A stretch of 64,000 bases of DNA from Adiantum capillus-veneris (Eukaryota; Streptophyta; Polypodiopsida; Polypodiales; Pteridaceae). Position 1 is the first letter of the stretch; every line of letters starts with the position of its first letter. The translations under genes and the position numbers were made by a program. Shown in pieces: positions 10,246-20,337 of the stretch. Location: contig CM043954.1 in NCBI GenBank assembly GCA_014529385.2, positions 99,222,747 through 99,286,746 of the forward strand. The letters run 5' to 3'. The notes under the pieces were generated by a model. The model was not told the origin of the DNA and searched no databases. It worked only from the letters and a program-made list of their open reading frames with translations.

Positions 10246-12681
10246 GCACACACCATATTTGTACACTCATCAATCTTAGGGATTTTATGTGTCGACATTT
10301 TACACTTTGGCCACAAACCAGTTTGTAGTAAAAGAATAAAAGTGAGCAAGATGAGAGCAAAACTTTCTAACTATGGGCACACCAAAATCAAAAGGATTGG
10401 TGAGAGTATATACAAAAAGAGATTCACAAGCATTTAGAAGAGATGGCCATGACGAGTACAAGAAGGTAACTTTTACCTTCTCCAAGGTAGGATACATGCA
10501 AAGAATTGGAGGAAAGACCCAAAGGAGTTGAAAAGGGAGAAAATGATACAATTAAGTGAGAGGGGAAGCACAAGGGTCGGTGTGTGTAAGAGTGTGTACT
10601 ACCCTTGGTCCTACTCATGTCTTGACACCAAAAGTGTGGCTATTATAGTAGTCATATGCACAATGCTAATCACAATAGCAAACGTGATAAAAGATGTAAA
10701 ACTCATAGTGACAATACTCACTGTAGTATCTCTATGCGTGAAAAAGTTGTTCACTACCCTCTTTCTCCTCCAGTTTCCACCTCTCTCTTCTCTCTCTCCT
10801 TTACTGCCCCTAACACTGGTTTTTACCTCTCATAGCGAGTTATCAAGTTTATTTTCTCTCTTTTTTTTAAAGTGATCCCCATGTGATATAAACTCTATCA
10901 AGGTACATGGTTGCACTTATGACCAAAGAATGCTCGTCTTTTGTAATTGGATGTACACAAGCAAGGTACGCTCTTCTTTATGAGGATAGACATGGTTGCA
11001 CTTAGGAGAGGCAGGCCACCCACACAAAGGTGGGTAACTATTTTTACCCCTCCCTTTTTCCACTAACTGCACCTCAAAGAGGTGCACTTAAATTTCAAGC
11101 CTTTTATCCCCCTCCCATTCGGCATGAACGTGGAGCCTTATCTTCTCAAAATGTCCAATTCACATCTCTCTTAGGATTTACCCCCCTTGTGTGGTGGGCA
11201 CCCTTAGAACGAAAGAATGGCCGGTTTTCTCGCTTTGGAATTACCATGTAGACACTCATTTTCGCTAATTTATTTATACATGTTACTAGTGGCTAACTCA
11301 TGCATGCTAGGTACACACCATTTTTGCAATGTTTTCATGTTGATTGCTCACTTATAATTCCCCTCTTTTTGCAATAAATATTGGCTACTTATGCTAAGTT
11401 TGTATGTGCTTCCATAATTACATTGAATTAATTGATGATTTCAGGCTTAGGTTTCAGTTGAACTTGAAATCGCATAAATAAGCTAATATTCTTGAGACCA
11501 TCGTCAAAGCTCATGAAAATTCATTGGTGGACCGCGGCTTCAAATCCTTCTCATTGTAATTTGAGAAGAAAAATGGCACATCTTAGGTACCCCCACATGG
11601 AGGGGGGATAATCATAAAACAAAGTGTAAAGTGATGGATGTGATGTTGGAAAGGGAGAAATGGGAACACACTCAACACACACCACAGATGCCTCTCTATA
11701 GCCCAAGGTTTCCACAGCACCCCTATCCCCTATTTGACACACACCTCGACACCCAATATGCAAGCACCTACTGCCTATGCCTTTGTCTGTACTCAACCAA
11801 CCCAGACTACACCAATCCAAGCACCAGATATGCAATCATAGTTTCAATCCTCAACCCTTTAGAGCACCTTTAAGCAAAGATAAACAAGTCCATTTACACC
11901 CTCTTGGTATATGTTCATATAGGGATCACTCACTCACTTGACCCACCGGGAGCTCACACATATCAGATACCCACAAACTTTGATACCCCTTGCACATATC
12001 ATACTCACACACACATGACGGAAAATAAATGGATACGAGCGCAAGAGAGAGGGAGAATATCCACTTGGAACACCGGAAATATAAAGATTAGCTTCATTTA
12101 GAGAGTGTACAATGAATTTTTTTTTCATTGCTTTTTTTTGAAACCTTCGGTGCCTTCTTGTATGCCCACCAAGGCAAAACCTCCAGCCAACATCCCTTCT
12201 CTGATGCCTTGAAGGGACCTCCTTACACAATGGGTGGCCACCTCTCAGATGGCGCCCTCCCAAACTACCCTATCTTTCTTTCCTTCGTTTTGCTCAAGGG
12301 CAGCTCCAAATGCTCACAGCATGGGCAACCTTGTTGTTTTCTATTGCTCACGACACCCTCAACATCTTCTTCTCACGGCCCTTTTCTGATCTGTAGCGTT
12401 CCTTGATGCCTTCACACCTATGCAGCTTCCAAGCATAGCCTCGCCTGCAAGCCAGCGCAGCCCATACAGATCTAGGCCTCTCAGCTCTCCATACTGAAAG
12501 CCTTTTGTTGTCGTCTTGCTTCAACCTGTCGAGTCTCGACCATATATTGTAAGAGCGTCCTTTGCATTTCAGTGGAGCATAGGCCACCCACCTTGTCACA
12601 AGAAGTTTTGGACAAATTCTCACAATAATTCTCACATTGTGACTTACCTCAATATCATGAGTTTTCTGTTCAAGAGGTAGC
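10244..12681. other. No gene seen
   Basis: Short frames occur on both strands, but none shows a recognisable domain, splice structure or composition that would support a gene. No element termini were recognised. Confidence 0.45.
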
Positions 12682-12793
12682 GCATACCTAGCTAGGTACG
12701 ATTGGGGGCAAGGGACCGCCGTTGTACCTAGCTAGGTATGCAGTGGGGGAGGGTGGCGGTCCCCTGCCCCCAATCGTACGTAGCTAGGTATGC
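12682..12793. repeat. Foldback with 39-bp arms
   Basis: Arms 12682-12720 and 12755-12793 are inverted copies matching at 37 of 39 positions; each contains a TAGCTAGGTA-type palindrome and a run matching ATTGGGGGCA / TGCCCCCAAT. The 34-nt loop contains a further TACCTAGCTAGGTATGCAGTG-like piece, so the unit was also duplicated directly. Transcribed, it would form a strong hairpin. It could be a tiny foldback transposon or a small-RNA precursor; no target duplication was identified. Confidence 0.85.
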
Positions 12794-13342
12794 AGTGCCT
12801 CCCTCACAGAAGCTCATGATGTTATGCATTGTATGAAAAACGCTGGAAAAGACTCCTCTTTCCTACATGAGAAAATTTATAAATCTTTGTGCTCTGCATT
12901 ACATGATGTTCATAAAAAAGAGCCTCCTTGTATATTGCCGACGACTTATGGCCGCAATTGGATATAACTCTTTTCGCATAATGAAAAGAACCACACCGGG
13001 AATGGTATGACTGCCATGACCGTCGATAGACTGGAGCCACCATAACCCCCAATTGGAGAGCTGCTAGACCTCGGTCTTCAAGCATTAAAAGAGCCTCAAA
13101 CCCGCCAAAATCGAGTAGCATTCTGCATACACATCACGATACGCCGCCATAGACAATGGTCGACAAAATTGCTTTTCTCTGGCATAGCTCCAAATATAAA
13201 GCTTTGACCTGCTACATATTGCATCTAACATATACACCCTGGCAATGCGTGCTATACCTTGCATCAAGCAATTGCCCAAGCCCTTTGTCATGATGTTGCT
13301 ATCTTCCATGCACTTGCTTTTGTCCTTGAGTAGACAACTTTT

Positions 13343-13480
13343 TGGCTGCACCAATCTGCTTGGCTTCATGTATGCATGCAAAGGTTGGGGGGTAAAAAGC
13401 TTGGTGCAACCAAGCAGATTGGCTGCACCAATCTGCTTGGCTTCATGTATGCATGCAAAGGTTGGGGGGTAAAAAGCTTG
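13343..13480. repeat. Perfect 61-bp direct repeat with a palindromic joint
   Basis: Segments 13343-13403 and 13420-13480 appear identical (TGGCTGCACCAATCTGCTTG ... AAAAAGCTTG). The 16-bp spacer contains CAAGCAGATT, the inverse of AATCTGCTTG in the repeat, so the joint can fold into a hairpin. Identity suggests a recent duplication. Confidence 0.85.
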
Positions 13481-13505
13481 TTCTGCAACTGTTTTGAGGT
13501 GCTAT

Positions 13506-13585
13506 TTGGGGGGGTGGGGGGGGTGGGGAGGGGTTAATTGTTAACTCAAAACAGTTACCCCTCTCCCTCCCTCCCTCCCCCTCCG
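13506..13585. other. Opposed G-run and C-run tracts
   Basis: Five or more runs of at least four G at 13507-13534 are followed by TTAATTGTTAACTC and then C-rich runs at 13557-13585. Each side could form a quadruplex or i-motif on opposite strands, or the two could pair as an imperfect hairpin. No gene is nearby. Confidence 0.7.
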
Positions 13586-13638
13586 GTAGTGTGGGGGTAC
13601 CCTAAGGAGGTAATAACTAAATGAATTTGGAATCTATA

Positions 13639-14143
13639 CTATAATAAAGAGAAAATTACCAAAATACCCCTCTAATTTGTGGAAATTCCCAAAATACCCC
13701 TCAAGTTTCAAAAATTCCCATAATATCCTTGTATCTATTTTAGTTGGATTGTTCACGATTTCCTAATCTTTATTCCTTTTTGACAATGGAGATCCGTTTT
13801 TGAGTGCTTGCCATGTAATTTGTCACAAATTACCTCCCAAAAAAAGACAATTATGTCTAAAAATAATGAAGCAATTCATCTCCAAAGCCTACATAACCAG
13901 CTCAAATTCTAGTTTTAGTATCTTGTATTGATAGACAATAAGTCTTCTTATGAAAAGCTACAAATTTTTGTATCCTTAGAGAAATTGAATCTCACTACCA
14001 GGGGTATATTGGAAAATTTGAAGGGCATTTTGGGAATTTATGACAAAATATGAGGGGTATACTGAAAATTTTTAAAATTTGAAGGGTGTTTTGGGAATTT
14101 CCACAAATTAGAGGGGTATTTTGGTAATTTTTCCTATAATAAA
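13639..14143. mobile_element. Non-autonomous Mutator-like (MULE) element with 10-bp target duplication
   Basis: CTATAATAAA at 13639-13648 and 14134-14143 are identical direct repeats enclosing a 485-bp element (13649-14133). Its ends are inverted repeats: GAGAAAATTACC on the left and the complement of GGTAATTTTTC on the right. Near-identity extends over about 45 bp and weaker similarity over about 90 bp. The arms contain repeated CAAAATACCCCTC units. A 9-11 bp AT-rich duplication with long TIRs is the Mutator signature. There is no coding capacity. Confidence 0.8.
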
Positions 14144-14265
14144 AGGGGGAGGGATTCAAGTCCCCCCCCTTGCCACATGTCAAAAGCTCCTCAGTCCGAC
14201 GCCTTTCAGGCGAGTTTTTCCTGCACCTAGCGTGCTCAGTGACACATCACAAAAGCTTGCACGAG

Positions 14266-14269
<4 letters not shown>

Positions 14270-14324
<55 letters not shown>
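14270..14324. repeat. (AG)n microsatellite
   Basis: An uninterrupted AG run of about 55 bp. Confidence 0.97.
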
Positions 14325-14326
<2 letters not shown>

Positions 14327-14481
14327 TTGAGAAGTGTCCAATCTATTATGGAGAGCATACTTCAGGCCAAGCCACGGAGGAATGGTGAATTGACAGGAAG
14401 CACAGAGAGCAGCCGACGTCCAACTGGATCCGTGTCCCAATCGAGCTCGAGCACTCCACCACCGTTAGCGAGTCCCTTGCA

Positions 14482-14660
14482 CACTACAACAAAAACAGGT
14501 GTCTTCGACGCAGATTTCGACGCAAACCGTCAAAAATTGCGTCGAAATCCTCGTCCCTATGAAACAGTCGAAATACGCGTCGATATCTACGTCGAAGGTA
14601 CCTGTTTTCGATGCATATTTTGACGCCTGTATCGACACGTATTTCGATGACCATATCAGA
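14482..14660 (+). mobile_element. Terminus of a CACTA DNA transposon
   Basis: CACTACAACAAAAACAGG at 14482 is the standard plant CACTA terminus. It is followed by a cluster of subterminal motifs in both orientations (TTCGACGC, GCGTCGAAAT, GTCGATATC, GTCGAAGG), as expected for transposase-binding repeats. The opposite terminus was not found in the window, so the element is truncated, or its other end has diverged. Confidence 0.65.
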
Positions 14661-14670
14661 AAAAAAAAAT

Positions 14671-14756
14671 CTTGGGTAGAGGACAGGCAGCCTGACCTGT
14701 GCCCCCAGTGAAAAGATGGACACAGCCACAGCCTGACTGCATGTCCTCTGCCCAAG
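14671..14756. repeat. Hairpin with 20-bp arms
   Basis: Arms 14671-14690 (CTTGGGTAGAGGACAGGCAG) and 14737-14756 (CTGCATGTCCTCTGCCCAAG) pair at 18 of 20 positions around a 46-nt loop. It lies directly after the CACTA subterminal repeats and a short A run and may belong to that element. Confidence 0.8.
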
Positions 14757-14879
14757 AAAGCGAGCATTACCAAAATCCACCATGCTCTCACAGAAATTTC
14801 GGCAAAGTTTCCTTTGTTTTAACATAAACTTTTTTTAAAAAAACCATATGTATACGCCTCCTACATGATATCCATGTAG

Positions 14880-15700
14880 GATCTCAATCTCCCAACTTGT
14901 ATCTACATCCGTAGAGCTATAATCACTCGACACATCCTCATCCTTGGTCTCGACCTCGAGAATATCCTCCAGCTTTAAGGCTTCAGCTTCATCTGCACTA
15001 TACTCTCTTATATCTCACACACTTCAAAGAAACTTGACCATCCATATTTTGGCTTGACATCACTTCTCTTGTTTGATTTGGAAACATCTTCATCTCTTGC
15101 ACAATTGGAGAATCTCTCTCTGGCATCCTCGGCATGGGAACAACCCCATCTCTCTACAGCCACAACACCCTTGGTTCTTCTCATATAAGCACCTCCCTTT
15201 GCACCACTTTTGGCTCAACTCTGACTACTTCAATCTGCCTTTGCATCACCACATCTAGCAAACCCTACCTTGCCTGCCATTTCTTTAATGTCTTCTTGGT
15301 CCGCCCTTTTGCTACAGCCACCGCTTTGTCATATGACACCGAGCCATCAACCTCCACCTTATCTCACACTTCTTCATGAAAGCAATCCAAAAATTTACTC
15401 ATCTTTAGAAAATCCACATTTTTAGCAGCAATTACCTTGATCAACTTCACCCATAGGGCTTCAAACTCCCATGTAAATTCTTGGAAATTTGCTTCGAGAC
15501 ACTGCTTCAAGCCCGGATTGAACCTTCTCTTTTACCTCATCCAGCCGCACATTTGCTATGAACTCACTTTGAAAAGCCTCTTTGAGTGCTTCATATTGAT
15601 CGATCTTTACTTTGTCAAGTAGTTCATCAAACTAACAGTTTGCTTTGTCATGTACCAGGAGCACCGCATCGTCTTCTCTCGACACACCGCTTCCCAACAG
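14880..15700 (-). pseudogene. Possible retroelement gag-like relic
   Basis: The - strand gives stretches that look protein-coding but shift frame. One contains ALKEAFQSEF and KVQSGL. Another runs FTWEFEALWVKLIKV, KMSKFLDCFHEEV and GRTKKTLKKWQAR. Charged, helix-rich sequence without a catalytic motif suggests a gag or similar structural protein. No zinc knuckle was found. It directly flanks the gypsy-B 3' LTR but does not belong to that element, whose gag lies elsewhere. Identity uncertain. Confidence 0.35.
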
Positions 15701-15716
15701 AAATAATCCATAGTCT

Positions 15717-17297
15717 TGTAACATTTAATGGCCTAAAAACTTGTGTGTAGCGGAAATTAGCATCAACATAGTGGGCATTTCATTAGAATAGATTCCTAAT
15801 GAGAATTACAAGAGTGCTTGGGTGGAGAGAGCAAAAAAAAGCATAACACCTAGTTAGACAGCATGAACAATACTTTCAAAACAGAGAGAAATTAAGCTAT
15901 TGACAACAGTCGAGGACCAGATTTTCATGGAGCCGGTCCCCCCTCCAAAAGGCTTTGTATTATGGTTTCTCCCATCAAGAGAGACATTGTACAATACAAT
16001 TCTTCGTGTTCCTTCAACACTAGCTAGTACAATGAAGATGAAAGCTTCATGCACTAAGCAAAACACTTAGCAAGCACAACATTAATTATCCCCGGTCTCA
16101 GACCCAAGACCTCACACACCTTCGAAGATGGTGAGAGCTAGCAGGGTATGAGAGTAGATTGAGAGGAAGAAGGAGTATCTTACGAGAAAGATGTACATCT
16201 CCTCACATAATCACTCATATTAGCATAGATTAGATTAGTAATTATCATGGTAGAGGATATGAGCATGCATTGAAGCTTGGCTCTTCGTTGGATTTGCATC
16301 ACAAAGCCAAGAATTGTTGGTGTAGGCCTCCCTTCTCACAAGCTTGGAGTAGGTGGTAAGCTTTCCATTAAATCTTGAGAAGGAGAGAGAGTCTTCTTTT
16401 TTTTTCACATGAGATTGTGTGAGTGTGTGTGTGATAATGCCTTGCAAAAATCAGCCCCCTCTCTCTCTCGGGCTAGCCCCCTTGCTATTTGCTCTTGTTG
16501 TCCTCCCATTGGACCTCCCTAGAGCTAGCCAATGACAATTAAGCAGCATAAGTGATAGCCTTCTGACATGTGTCCCCCTTTCCCCTTTTGTGAGAGCTTA
16601 AGGTAATTTAATAATTCAACTAAACTTTCATTGGACCCCTTTGCCTCCTGGCCAATAGGAATCAGGCAAGCCATTGGGCTGCTGAATGCTCATTGGACCA
16701 CTTGGGAGACTGTCCAATAGTCTTCTAGAACTTAATGCTCATTGTTTCTTTAATTAAGTGTTTTTAAATTAATTAAACTAGATTTACTCTAATCTAATTC
16801 TCATTAGTCCACCTCCAAGGGCATCCAATAGAAATTGGGTACACCTTGTGGGCATCTGGGCTAGGGACCTGACATGTGTCCCTCATTCCCTTTGTGTAAA
16901 GCGAGCTTGTGTGTGTGTGTGGATTTCTCTCTCATCCCCTACATGCAAGGCTCGCCCCCTCATAAGTAGGGATTGCAAAAGACTTTTTTGTACACACACA
17001 AAGCATCCAATTCCCCTAGGGTTGACCTTTGGACACAACCTTTGAATTTTGGAACCTTAGCATTTTGGAAGTCTTAATGGGCTGAACCTTAGGGCCTTTT
17101 TAGCCCATTGTTGCACATGGCTCTTTTGCAGATGCCCCCCCCTTTGGATCCCTATTTTTCCTCCTTTGGATCCGTACTGTGGCCGATCTGCTAGCTTAAA
17201 TATTCTAGCCTTTTCTCCCTTGGCACTTCTCCATAGTAAATGATCAATTTAACATGAGAAAATCATTTAGGAGAATTAGATATTGATTATTATGACA
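15717..17297 (-). repeat. 3' LTR of gypsy-B
   Basis: On the + strand it starts TGTAACATTTAATGG and ends GATTATTATGACA, with TG...CA ends (1581 bp). It is matched nearly base for base by 23001-24485. The polypurine tract lies immediately to its right. The left flanking five bases are AGTCT, but no matching duplication can be tested because the other end is truncated. Confidence 0.92.
16505..17020. promoter_or_regulatory. CCAAT-box array in the gypsy-B LTR
   Basis: Nine ATTGG/CCAAT pentamers lie in about 515 bp (for example CCCATTGGACC, GCCAATGAC, TCATTGGACC, GGCCAATAGG, GCCATTGGG, GTCCAATAG). The equivalent stretches of the other LTRs, about 23788-24305 and 8360-8890, keep most of them. CCAAT is the core bound by NF-Y factors. 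The array sits in the upstream half of the LTR in element orientation, where an enhancer would be. Binding is inferred. Confidence 0.55.
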
Positions 17298-17312
17298 TTA
17301 CCTCTCTCTTGA
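17298..17312 (-). other. Polypurine tract of gypsy-B
   Basis: The - strand reads CAAGAGAGAGGTAA immediately before the 3' LTR start TGTCATAAT. This is the expected plus-strand primer of an LTR element. Confidence 0.8.
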
Positions 17313-17654
17313 AATCATAGTCGTCCTCGACTATGGTGTAGAGAAGATAAAGCATATTCATGACTCCTTTTCTTAGCGGGTAGAGGATCCCTATGTTACC
17401 CTACGACATCATTCCACAATGGATGACTAGTCCATTTGGCGCTTGAGAGCCTGAGGCTACCGCAAGCATGTCTGCACAGTAGTCCTATCAATCTTCCATA
17501 GTAGAGTGACAAGCTCTACTTGGTGTTTGGGAGACATCGTCTCCACAAACTTGATCTAAGCATGCATACTACTTCATTTTTGTGCACAATAAAGAAAAAG
17601 AGAGTCTTATAAGACAAAATTTTTTTGTTCATTTTTAACATTTTGTACATTTGC

Positions 17655-18069
17655 TTACTCTTGGGAAGCATTGTAAGCATTGACAAGGTTTAGGTTATCC
17701 TTTAATTGTATGCCTCGCATCCATCTAGCATCTTCAAAAGGATAATTCTTAAACTTAATAAGATATCGTCGGATAGTCTTAGCGCCTCTTAGTACCTTGT
17801 CTTTATGTCGGATAATGGACTCGGGCTACAGCACCTCCTCTTGGTCCTTGATCTTCGGTGGGTCTTCAATAGTTGGTTCTTGAGGTGGCTCTCCTTTGTA
17901 AGGCTTTAATAGGCTCACATGGAAAGCATTGTGTATGAGCCAATATTGGATTGGGCAACTTGAGTTGATAGGCCATCTCATTGATTGGCCTAAGAATATA
18001 GAAGGGACCATAGTACCTTTTTGCTAGTTTAGCATAGTACTTTTGGTGTCCCGTAGGATTCTTGCCCAT
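17655..18069 (-). pseudogene. pol: gypsy-B integrase C-terminus with chromodomain-like tail
   Basis: After a stop that ends the integrase frame at 18082, homology continues in two overlapping frames: YYAKLAKRYYGPFYILRPI (the GPY/F-type region) and FHVSLLKPYKGEPP. After another stop comes KTIRRYLIKFKNYPFEDARW, which fits a chromodomain core (compare the consensus Y-L-V-K-W-K-G-x-x-x-x-x-x-T-W), with the last codons ending near 17655. Chromodomains of chromoviruses are thought to steer integration to particular chromatin. Key aromatic positions are partly altered and the frame is broken. Confidence 0.7.
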
Positions 18070-18081
18070 TGTGTGCCTTAA

Positions 18082-19071
18082 TCAAGCCTTGGGAAACTTT
18101 AATAAGACCCAATCATTTTCTTTAAAGGTTTGGGCTCTTCTGTGCTTGTCAGCAGCAGCTTTTTGCCTTTGCTGTGAGATAGAGATAGCATCCTTAATCT
18201 TTTGAAAATATTCTTGTAGGTCTTGGCTATACTCATCTGCAGCGAAGATCTTCCCATGTACATTAAGTAGCAAGGGACTTTTTGATCTTCCCTCAATTAC
18301 CTCGAAAGGTGCTTTTCCCGTGGAAGTATGTACAGTGTTATTGTAAGCATACTCCACTAAAGGTAAGTACTTCTCCCATTGGGATCTTTGATCTACTTCT
18401 GTTACATAGGCTTTTAGTAGATCGAGAATTGTTAGGTTAGCTATTTCACTTTGGCCATCTATTTGTGGATGATAGGTTGAAGAGAAGTTTAGCCTTGTCC
18501 CTAAATTATCAAAGAGACCCTTCCAGAAATTACTGGTCATTCTAGGATCTCTATCCGACACTATGGACATTGGCAAGCCATGGTACTTGAAAATTTGTGA
18601 AATGAAGAGGGTTGCCATTTGATGGGCTTTGATAGTCTTTTTGACAGGTATAAAATGAGCTTGTTTACTGAACCTGTATACTATTGTCCATATTCCTGTA
18701 TTCCCATGGATAGACTTAGGCAATCCAAAGATAAAATCCATGGATATGCTCTCCCATGGTGAATTAGGGATCGGCAAAGTTTGAAGCAATCCAAGTTGCT
18801 TCCCTCTATCAAATTTTGTCTTTTGGCATACCACACATTTAGAAACATACTCTTGTATGTTCACTTTCATGGTAGGCCAATAGAAATATGTTTCAATTCC
18901 CTTTAAGGTAGACTGAATCCCTCTATGCCCCGCATAAGGTGGAGCATGAGATTCATACATTACTTTCTCACGTAGTGAGTTAGTAACACATAGTCTATTG
19001 CCGTAGAGAAGATAACCATCTTGTAAAGTAAATGGTTCTTCTTTCTTCCCAAATGCAAGGGCTGAAATCAC
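18082..19071 (-). pseudogene. pol: gypsy-B integrase
   Basis: An open 329-codon segment covers the H2C2 zinc domain (His 42 and 49, Cys 79 and 82 of the segment) and a complete catalytic triad: Asp 112 in ISMDFIFG, Asp 173 in VSDRDPR and Glu 209 in DGQSEI. The last two are separated by 35 residues, as usual. Integrase joins element cDNA to the host chromosome. This is the best-preserved part of the element, but upstream stops cut it off from RT, so no polyprotein can be made. Confidence 0.92.
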
Positions 19072-19244
19072 ATCTCTCAGAAATCGGGATCAATAGCGTA
19101 CTCATCTATCATTGAAGATAGATCATTGTGAGTGGCTATGGAAACCGCATTCACTCTCGGTCGTCTTGAGAGTGCATCAGCTACTTGATTATGCTTGCGA
19201 GCAATGTGAGCAATATGAAAATGAAATTGCGAAAGGAAATTTGC

Positions 19245-19538
19245 TCACCTCATTTGTTTGTCGGAGAGCTTGGTCTGCATCATGAAGTACTTAAGACTTT
19301 GGTGATTCGTTCGCAGAATGAAAGGAGTCCCCAATAAATAGTGCTTCCATGAGTCTAAGGCATGTAGAACTGGAAGGAGTTCCTTTTCATATATGCCTAG
19401 AGCTTGTTCAACCGGGTCGAGCCTTTGACTCTCATAGCCTATGGCGTTCCCTTCTTGAAGCAAAAGAGCTCCAAGGCAATCACCACAAGCATCACATTGG
19501 ACCTCAAATGGTTTTGAGAGATCCGGTAGTGTAAGCAC
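19245..19538 (-). pseudogene. pol: gypsy-B RNase H
   Basis: The frame begins in LTLPDLSKPFEVQCDACG, where the first catalytic Asp lies in CDACG (family form usually DAS), then IYEKELLPVLHAL with the catalytic Glu, and LRTNHQSLKYF, where the usual Asp of the TDH motif is Asn. That change would damage catalysis. It is frameshifted relative to RT upstream and ends at a stop after LSDKQMR. Traces of the connection to integrase (ADALSRR-like) follow in other frames. Confidence 0.88.
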
Positions 19539-20337
19539 AGGTTATAAGCTTTTCTTTAAGCTTTTCGAAAGCATTGTTCTCCTTAACAGACCATGTATAC
19601 CTAACGCCTTTCTTTGTTAGGTCATGTAATGGTACCGCAATTTGTAAGAACTTTTCTATGAAGCGTCTATAGTATGCACACATACCTATAAATCTTCTTA
19701 GTTCATGAATATTCCTTGGTTTAGGCCATCCTTTTATTACCTCTAACTTTGATGGATCCATTTGGATGCCATCTTGAGAGATAATGTGACCTAAATACTG
19801 AATCTCTTGCAAGAAAAATTCACTTTTCTTTTGATTAACATAAAGTTTATTCTCTCTTAAAACTTGAAATATTACCTGGAGGTGTTGCTTGTGTTCGTCT
19901 AATGAATTAGAGTAGATGATAATATCATCAAAGAACACTCCAGTGAAGGTTCGATGAGGCCTGAACAGCTTCTCCATCAAGCGGTTGAATGTGGCTGGTG
20001 TATTGGTCAAGCCAAAAGGCATGACAATGTATTCGTAAAGACCAAATGTGGTGCGAAATGCGGTCTTTACAATGTCTTGATCAACTATCCTTATTTGATG
20101 ATAGCCACTTTTTAGGTCAATCCTACTGAAGTAGGTCGATCCTTGTAGCTTATCAAATAGGTCTTCTACCCGTGGAACGGGAAACCTATTCTTGATAGTG
20201 ATCCTATTTAGTGCTCTATAGTCGACACACACACGATATGTGCCGTCTTTCTTTTGCACTAATAGCACAGGTGAGCAAAATGGAGATGAGCTAGGCCTAA
20301 CCATGCCCTTCTCAACTAACTCATGCACTTGCCGCAT
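19504..20337 (-). pseudogene. pol: gypsy-B reverse transcriptase
   Basis: The frame runs from HELVEKGMVRPSSSPFCSPV through YRVCVDYRALN, SRIDLKSGYHQIRI (catalytic Asp 74), MPFGLTNTPATFNRLM and VFFDDIIIYS (Asp 137-138), then YLGHIIS and the connection domain (MCAYYRRFI). These are all standard Ty3/gypsy RT blocks and the catalytic aspartates are present. The start at 20337 is only an in-frame Met; homology extends upstream in another frame (ELLPGSSPPNKPPYR). A frameshift near 19540 separates it from RNase H. Confidence 0.93.

Noticed and set aside
10076-10437. Frames with Ser-Leu repeats across the (CT)n tract
   Set aside because: Any frame through a CT dinucleotide run is open and encodes Ser-Leu; no domain lies on either side.
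13349-13480. CRISPR-like repeat-spacer array
   Set aside because: Only two 61-bp repeats with a 16-bp spacer, in plant DNA; a simple duplication.
14121-14440. Arg-Glu repeat frames
   Set aside because: Translation of the (AG)n microsatellite only.
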